DNA from: Phycisphaerales bacterium
Lineage (GTDB): Bacteria > Planctomycetota > Phycisphaerae > SM23-33
Reading direction: 5' to 3'
DNA: 9,491 nt
Assembly: GCA_003153915.1 (NCBI GenBank)
Contig: PMBX01000105.1
Span: 1,136-10,626 of the forward strand
Both the position numbers and the translations under genes were made by a program. The notes under the pieces were generated by a model. The model saw only the letters and a program-made list of their open reading frames with translations. It had not been told where the DNA came from and did no database searches. Below, in pieces: positions 6,525 to 9,491 of the stretch. Position 1 is the stretch's first letter. Each line of letters opens with the position of its first letter.

Positions 6525-7640
6525 ATGAAGATCACCAAACTGGAAACGTTGTTCGTCAAGCCGCGCTGGGTCTTCCTCAAGATGCACACCGACGAGGGCC
6601 TGGTCGGCTGGGGAGAACCGATCGTCGAGGGCTGGTCGCGCGCCACGGCGATGGCGGTCGAAGAGATGGGCCGGTACTTGATCGGCCAGGACCCCCGCCG
6701 CATCGAGCACCACTGGCAGGCAATCTACCGTGGGGCCTTCTACCACGGCGGACCGGTGCTCACCAGCGCGCTTAGCGGCATCGAGCAGGCCATGTGGGAC
6801 ATCACCGCAAAGGCCCTGGGCGTTCCGGTGTATCAACTGCTGGGCGGGGCGGTGCGGGATAAGATCCGCGTCTACGGGCAGGTGCATGGGGAGACCTGGG
6901 GCGATTACGTCGCCTCCGGAAAGGCCAACCTGGAGCAGGGATTCACCATGGTCAAGACCTGCCCATTCGGCTCGGTTGAATTCATCGAAAGCCCCGAGTT
7001 CGTCAAGAAGTCCGTGGAGGCCGTTGCCTCGCTTCGCCAGGCCGCCGGCGACCGCCTGCAAATCGCCCTGGACTTTCACGGGCGGCTCAGCCCGGCGATG
7101 GCCATCCGGCTGTGCAAGGAACTGGAGCCTTGCCAGCCGATGTTCGTGGAGGAACCGTGCCTTCCCGAAAACGTCGATGCCCTGGCCTCCGTGGCACGGG
7201 CCACCAGCATACCCATCGCCACCGGCGAGAGGCTCTTCACCAAGTGGGGCTTCCGCGATGTGCTGGAGAAACGCGCGGCGGCGATACTTCAGCCGGACGT
7301 CTCGCACGCCGGAGGCATCTTCGAGGTCCGCAAGATCGCCGCGATGGCCGAGAGCTACTTCTGCGCCATCGCCCCGCATTGCCCGCTGGGGCCTATCGCC
7401 CTGGCCGCCTGCCTCCAGGTGGATGCCTGCACGCCCAACTTCCTCTGCCAGGAACATGTCTGCCTGGGCGAGGGATACCTCAAGAAACCCTTCGTCATCG
7501 AGGGCGGCTACATCCCCCTGCCTACCGGGCCTGGGCTGGGCATCGAGGTGGACGAGGACGCCGTGGGCGAGAAACTCTACGACGGCGGATGGGAAAACCC
7601 CAGGCTTTGGCATGATGACGGTTCCCTGGCGGACTGGTGA
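6525..7640 (+). CDS. dgoD: D-galactonate dehydratase-type enolase-superfamily enzyme
   Basis: This 371-residue protein aligns from end to end with E. coli DgoD, which dehydrates D-galactonate to 2-keto-3-deoxy-D-galactonate. Shared blocks include MKITK at the start, GWGEP (28-32), YLIGQDP, the LGGAVRDKI segment (106-114), LDFHGR (182-187), HAGGI (261-265), and APHCPLGPIALAACL (283-297). The metal ligands D183, E209 and E235 and the acid/base residues H185 and H285 fall at the same numbers as reported for galactonate dehydratases. It ends in SLADW, like the E. coli SVAEW. The ribosome binding site AAGGA (6509-6513) lies inside the end of the SDR gene. DgoK-kinase and DgoA-aldolase genes are not in the window. 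Related enzymes of this subgroup act on other aldonates, so D-galactonate specificity is likely but not proven. Confidence 0.93.
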   Translation: MKITKLETLFVKPRWVFLKMHTDEGLVGWGEPIVEGWSRATAMAVEEMGRYLIGQDPRRIEHHWQAIYRGAFYHGGPVLTSALSGIEQAMWDITAKALGVPVYQLLGGAVRDKIRVYGQVHGETWGDYVASGKANLEQGFTMVKTCPFGSVEFIESPEFVKKSVEAVASLRQAAGDRLQIALDFHGRLSPAMAIRLCKELEPCQPMFVEEPCLPENVDALASVARATSIPIATGERLFTKWGFRDVLEKRAAAILQPDVSHAGGIFEVRKIAAMAESYFCAIAPHCPLGPIALAACLQVDACTPNFLCQEHVCLGEGYLKKPFVIEGGYIPLPTGPGLGIEVDEDAVGEKLYDGGWENPRLWHDDGSLADW

Positions 7641-7656
7641 GGTTTTTTTATTAAAC
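7639..7656 (+). promoter_or_regulatory. Unusual ribosome binding region of rsmH with a seven-T run
   Basis: The only purine-rich Shine-Dalgarno candidate before the rsmH ATG is GAGG (7639-7642), overlapping the dgoD stop, with an atypically long spacing of 14 nt. The spacer is A/T-only except for its last base and contains seven consecutive T (7643-7649), which stands out in this GC-rich DNA. No stable hairpin precedes the T-run, so I do not call a terminator. Confidence 0.4.
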
Positions 7657-8625
7657 ATGGCCGCCGAGTTCTCCAAGCCAAAGCCCACACGCCGGCGCGG
7701 CACGGCCGGCGGTACGCACGTTCCGGTTCTATTGAAGGAAGTGATGCGTTGCCTGAACCCCGCTGCCGGTGAGGCGGTCGCAGATTGCACCCTCGGTTAC
7801 GGCGGACACGCGGTGGAGTTCCTTCGGCGCGTCGGATCCGCCGGCAGGTTGGTCGGCCTGGATGTGGACGGTGCGGAACTGGACCGGACCGCCGCGCGAC
7901 TCACGTCGCTGGGCTTGTCCACATCCGTGAGCCTGCATCGGCGGAACTTCGCGCAAATCGAGGAAGTCCTGGCCGGCGAGGGGTTGGAGGGCTTCGATAT
8001 CATCTTTGCCGACCTGGGCGTCTCCAGTATGCAGGTGGATGACCCGGCGCGCGGCGTAAGTTACGCCCACGACGGCCCGCTGGACATGCGGATGGACGGC
8101 CGGTTGGCCCGGACTGGCGCGGACCTGCTGGCCGAGTTGCCGCGGGAGCAACTCGCGGCGGCGATGGAGGAACTTTCCGACGAACCGGACGCCGCCAAGA
8201 TCGCCGACTGGATCGTCCTTCAGCGAGACGTGCAGCCCATCGCCACCACCGCTCAGTTGGCGCGGCTGGTCCTGGCCGCCAAGGGTTTTTCCCAGCGATC
8301 CCGGCGGCGGCCTTGGGAAGTGCCCGGTGGCCTGCACCCCGCCGCCAGGACGTTCCAGGCCCTGCGCATCCTGGTCAACGACGAGTTGGGCAGCCTGGCG
8401 GCGCTGCTGTCGGCCGCGCCGCGATGCCTCCGCAAAGGCGGGCGGATCGGTGTGATCAGCTTCCACAGCGGTGAGGACCGCCTGGTGAAGAACTCGTTTA
8501 GAAACGGCCTGGCCGAAGGCGTCTACCAAACCGCCTCGACACAAGTGATTACTCCGACTTCCAATGAGGTGCGAAGGAATCCCAGGAGCAGTTCCGCCAA
8601 GCTCCGTTGGGCGCGGGTTGAATGA
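7657..8625 (+). CDS. rsmH: 16S rRNA (cytosine-1402-N4)-methyltransferase RsmH (MraW)
   Basis: RsmH uses S-adenosylmethionine to methylate N4 of C1402 in the decoding centre of 16S rRNA. The 322-residue protein carries the family blocks in order: HVPVLLKEV (21-29), DCTLGYGGH (43-51, SAM-binding loop), GLDVDG (67-72), DLGVSSMQVDD (119-129) with GPLDMRMD (140-147), RTFQALRILVNDEL (231-244), ISFHSGEDRLVK (267-278) and NPRSSSAKLR near the end (308-317). The common SFHSLEDR has G272 in place of L. An N-terminal basic tail of about 18 residues precedes the first conserved strand. Length is normal (E. coli 313). The ATG at 7657 is the only in-frame start just after dgoD. In most bacteria rsmH lies next to ftsL, ftsI and mur genes; here it follows a sugar-acid dehydratase by 16 nt and is followed by a convergent gene, so it is detached from the division/cell-wall cluster. 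Confidence 0.96.
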   Translation: MAAEFSKPKPTRRRGTAGGTHVPVLLKEVMRCLNPAAGEAVADCTLGYGGHAVEFLRRVGSAGRLVGLDVDGAELDRTAARLTSLGLSTSVSLHRRNFAQIEEVLAGEGLEGFDIIFADLGVSSMQVDDPARGVSYAHDGPLDMRMDGRLARTGADLLAELPREQLAAAMEELSDEPDAAKIADWIVLQRDVQPIATTAQLARLVLAAKGFSQRSRRRPWEVPGGLHPAARTFQALRILVNDELGSLAALLSAAPRCLRKGGRIGVISFHSGEDRLVKNSFRNGLAEGVYQTASTQVITPTSNEVRRNPRSSSAKLRWARVE

Positions 8626-8640
8626 CCGGACAGCCGTTTT

Positions 8641-9243
8641 CTAGGTTTGCCCTTGGGGAGACTGGTCCGGTGACGCTTCGCGGGCGGCCTTCCTGCGGCG
8701 GAGCATGCGGATCAACCAGATGGCCAGGGCGACCAGGCAGATGCCCCCCAGGACCTCCAATTGATACCGCCTGACGTCCTCGAAGACATCGACCAATGCC
8801 TCGCCGAATAGGAACCCCCCCACGCCGAAGGTAATCGCCCAGATCGCCGCGCCGATAGCGTTGAGGACCGCGAACCGCCAAACGGGGATGCGGCTTATAC
8901 CCACTGAAAGCGTGATGATGTTCCGCAGCCCGTACATGAACCGGAAGGTCAGCAACAGCCAGTTGGCGTGGCGCTCCAGTTTACGCAAAACCCTATCGAT
9001 TCGCCCTCGCCAGGCGGGCTTTCGCGCCAGCAGCCAGTCGCTCTTGTATCGGCCGATAAAAAAATAAAGCTGGTCGCCGGTCATGCTGCCCAGGAAGGCC
9101 CAGAAGATGCAACCCCACAGGTTCAGCAGGCCGGTGTGCGCGGCGATACCGGCGATAATCAGGATCGTCTCGCCCTCCAGGAACGTCCCGATAAACAGGG
9201 CCATGTATCCGTAGGTCTTGACCAGGTATTCCAGATCGAGCAT
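8641..9243 (-). CDS. DedA family (VTT domain) inner-membrane protein
   Basis: This 200-residue protein resembles E. coli YohD along its length. DedA proteins are inner-membrane proteins linked to envelope homeostasis and proton motive force, and some recycle undecaprenyl phosphate. The sequence shows hydrophobic segments at about 12-38 and 41-63, a re-entrant/VTT block at about 105-148 and a last transmembrane helix at about 162-180. The conserved acidic and basic residues are present: FLEGET (21-26), SMTGDQ (53-58, D57) and RFMYGLR (101-107). A cytoplasm-type basic tail (LRRRKAAREA) follows the last helix. The start (complement of 9241-9243) is preceded by GGAAAG. It is convergent with rsmH, with only 15 nt between stop codons, and has its own probable promoter. 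It is not evidently part of the sugar gene set. Confidence 0.93.
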   Translation of the reverse strand: MLDLEYLVKTYGYMALFIGTFLEGETILIIAGIAAHTGLLNLWGCIFWAFLGSMTGDQLYFFIGRYKSDWLLARKPAWRGRIDRVLRKLERHANWLLLTFRFMYGLRNIITLSVGISRIPVWRFAVLNAIGAAIWAITFGVGGFLFGEALVDVFEDVRRYQLEVLGGICLVALAIWLIRMLRRRKAAREASPDQSPQGQT

Positions 9244-9263
9244 CGGTCTTTCCGCAAAGTCCC

Positions 9264-9278
9264 CCGGCGCCGCGCCGG
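9264..9278 (-). repeat. GC-only palindrome in the DedA gene leader
   Basis: CCGGCGC (9264-9270), one central base and GCGCCGG (9272-9278) form a 7-bp perfect palindrome, between the candidate -10 box and the ribosome binding site of the DedA gene. It could fold near the 5' end of the mRNA or act as an operator. Such GC palindromes also arise by chance in GC-rich DNA. Confidence 0.45.
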
Positions 9279-9286
9279 TGGTGGGA

Positions 9287-9315
9287 AGTATATCATTGCC
9301 GCCAAACGATGGCTA
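9287..9315 (-). promoter_or_regulatory. Candidate sigma-70 promoter for the DedA gene
   Basis: Reading the minus strand, TAGCCA (complement of 9310-9315) and TATACT (complement of 9287-9292) are separated by 17 bp. Matches to consensus are four of six at -35 and five of six at -10. The expected transcript start near 9280 gives a leader of about 37 nt. This is the best promoter-like pair I found in the window. The remainder up to the right edge (9316-9456) shows no convincing gene. Confidence 0.5.
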
Positions 9316-9456
9316 TGGATTCCCGGGATCGGCAGGGCCTTTCCATTGGCGGCTTGGACGAGAACACAAAGGCCAGGGAAGGCGGCGGCGAATAGGCATG
9401 CGCGACGGATAATGGCGGGGTTTTCTCGCCCTCTATGTATCTAGCCTTGTCGCGCG

Positions 9457-9491
9457 GGGGAATACTTACAGACGCAGTCGAAGGCTTCCCC
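9457..9491. repeat. Structured imperfect inverted repeat at the right edge
   Basis: GGGGAA (9457-9462) pairs with TTCCCC (9486-9491). Inside it, CTT (9465-9467) pairs with AAG (9481-9483), and GAC (9471-9473) pairs with GTC (9477-9479) around GCA. The nested pairing suggests a real hairpin, possibly the terminator of a gene beyond the edge, but the flanking sequence is cut off. Confidence 0.4.

Noticed and set aside
6730..7656. Apparent N-terminal fusion to RsmH, because its frame stays open far upstream
   Set aside because: The upstream part overlaps dgoD in another frame and is Ser/Arg/Pro-rich nonsense; RsmH family length fits a start at 7657.
7636..7656. Intrinsic terminator between dgoD and rsmH, suggested by the seven-T run
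   Set aside because: I could not find a stable GC stem immediately before the T-run.
6462..7790. A long minus-strand open frame (442 codons) opposite dgoD
   Set aside because: It is the antisense of dgoD, which has a full catalytic site; the composition is typical of a shadow frame.
8968..9444. A 158-codon plus-strand frame over and beyond the DedA gene start
   Set aside because: Most of it is antisense to the DedA gene, it has no recognisable motif, and the part beyond 9243 overlaps the probable promoter.
9451..9491. A tRNA or part of one at the right edge
   Set aside because: The pairing does not give the cloverleaf spacing or conserved T-loop bases, so only a generic hairpin is supported.
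1..9491. Mobile element, CRISPR array or defence system
   Set aside because: No transposase, integrase, direct-repeat array or defence-type protein was seen; all genes have metabolic, rRNA-modification or membrane families.

Overview
The window is GC-rich (roughly 60-65% by eye) bacterial DNA, densely coding, with short intergenic gaps and purine-rich ribosome binding sites. The mix of protein families points to a heterotrophic bacterium of the Planctomycetota or a neighbouring PVC-type phylum: two Gfo/Idh/MocA oxidoreductases, a TIM-barrel sugar isomerase/epimerase, an amidohydrolase_2 protein, and a NagB-like protein of the 'ATGxSQFE' type. This taxonomic call is an inference from gene content and protein style; no rRNA or other marker in the window settles it.

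Layout. At the left edge, on the minus strand, is the 5' part of a glucosamine-6-phosphate deaminase-like gene (1-353). A divergent intergenic region of about 200 bp (354-552) follows. A single plus-strand run of nine closely spaced genes then covers 553-8625. In order these are a Gfo/Idh/MocA-type protein with an altered nucleotide-binding loop, an amidohydrolase_2 metal hydrolase, a canonical Gfo/Idh/MocA oxidoreductase, a TIM-barrel sugar isomerase/epimerase, a small nitroreductase, a UlaG-like metallo-beta-lactamase-fold hydrolase, a short-chain dehydrogenase, a D-galactonate dehydratase-type enolase-superfamily enzyme (dgoD) and the 16S rRNA methyltransferase rsmH. Gaps inside the run range from a 35-nt overlap to 49 nt, so one transcription unit is plausible. 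A DedA-family membrane protein (8641-9243, minus) converges on rsmH. The last 248 bp hold its probable promoter, a palindromic leader, and a structured inverted repeat at the right edge.

How the genes may work together (inference). Oxidoreductases (Gfo/Idh and SDR) could oxidise a sugar or sugar derivative. The UlaG-like or amidohydrolase enzyme could open a lactone or cleave a ring, the TIM-barrel enzyme could isomerise or eliminate a keto-sugar, and the DgoD-type enzyme would dehydrate the aldonate to a 2-keto-3-deoxy acid. No transporter, glycosidase, 2-keto-3-deoxy-acid kinase, aldolase or regulator is visible, so substrate and end product cannot be fixed from this window. RsmH, a ribosome-maturation gene, is the odd member of the run.

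I see no mobile element, CRISPR array, tRNA or rRNA. The most notable points are the probably uncharacterised sugar-oxidation gene set, rsmH attached to its end, and a palindrome that lies in the apparent 3' extension of the TIM-barrel gene, where the family-expected stop seems to have been lost.
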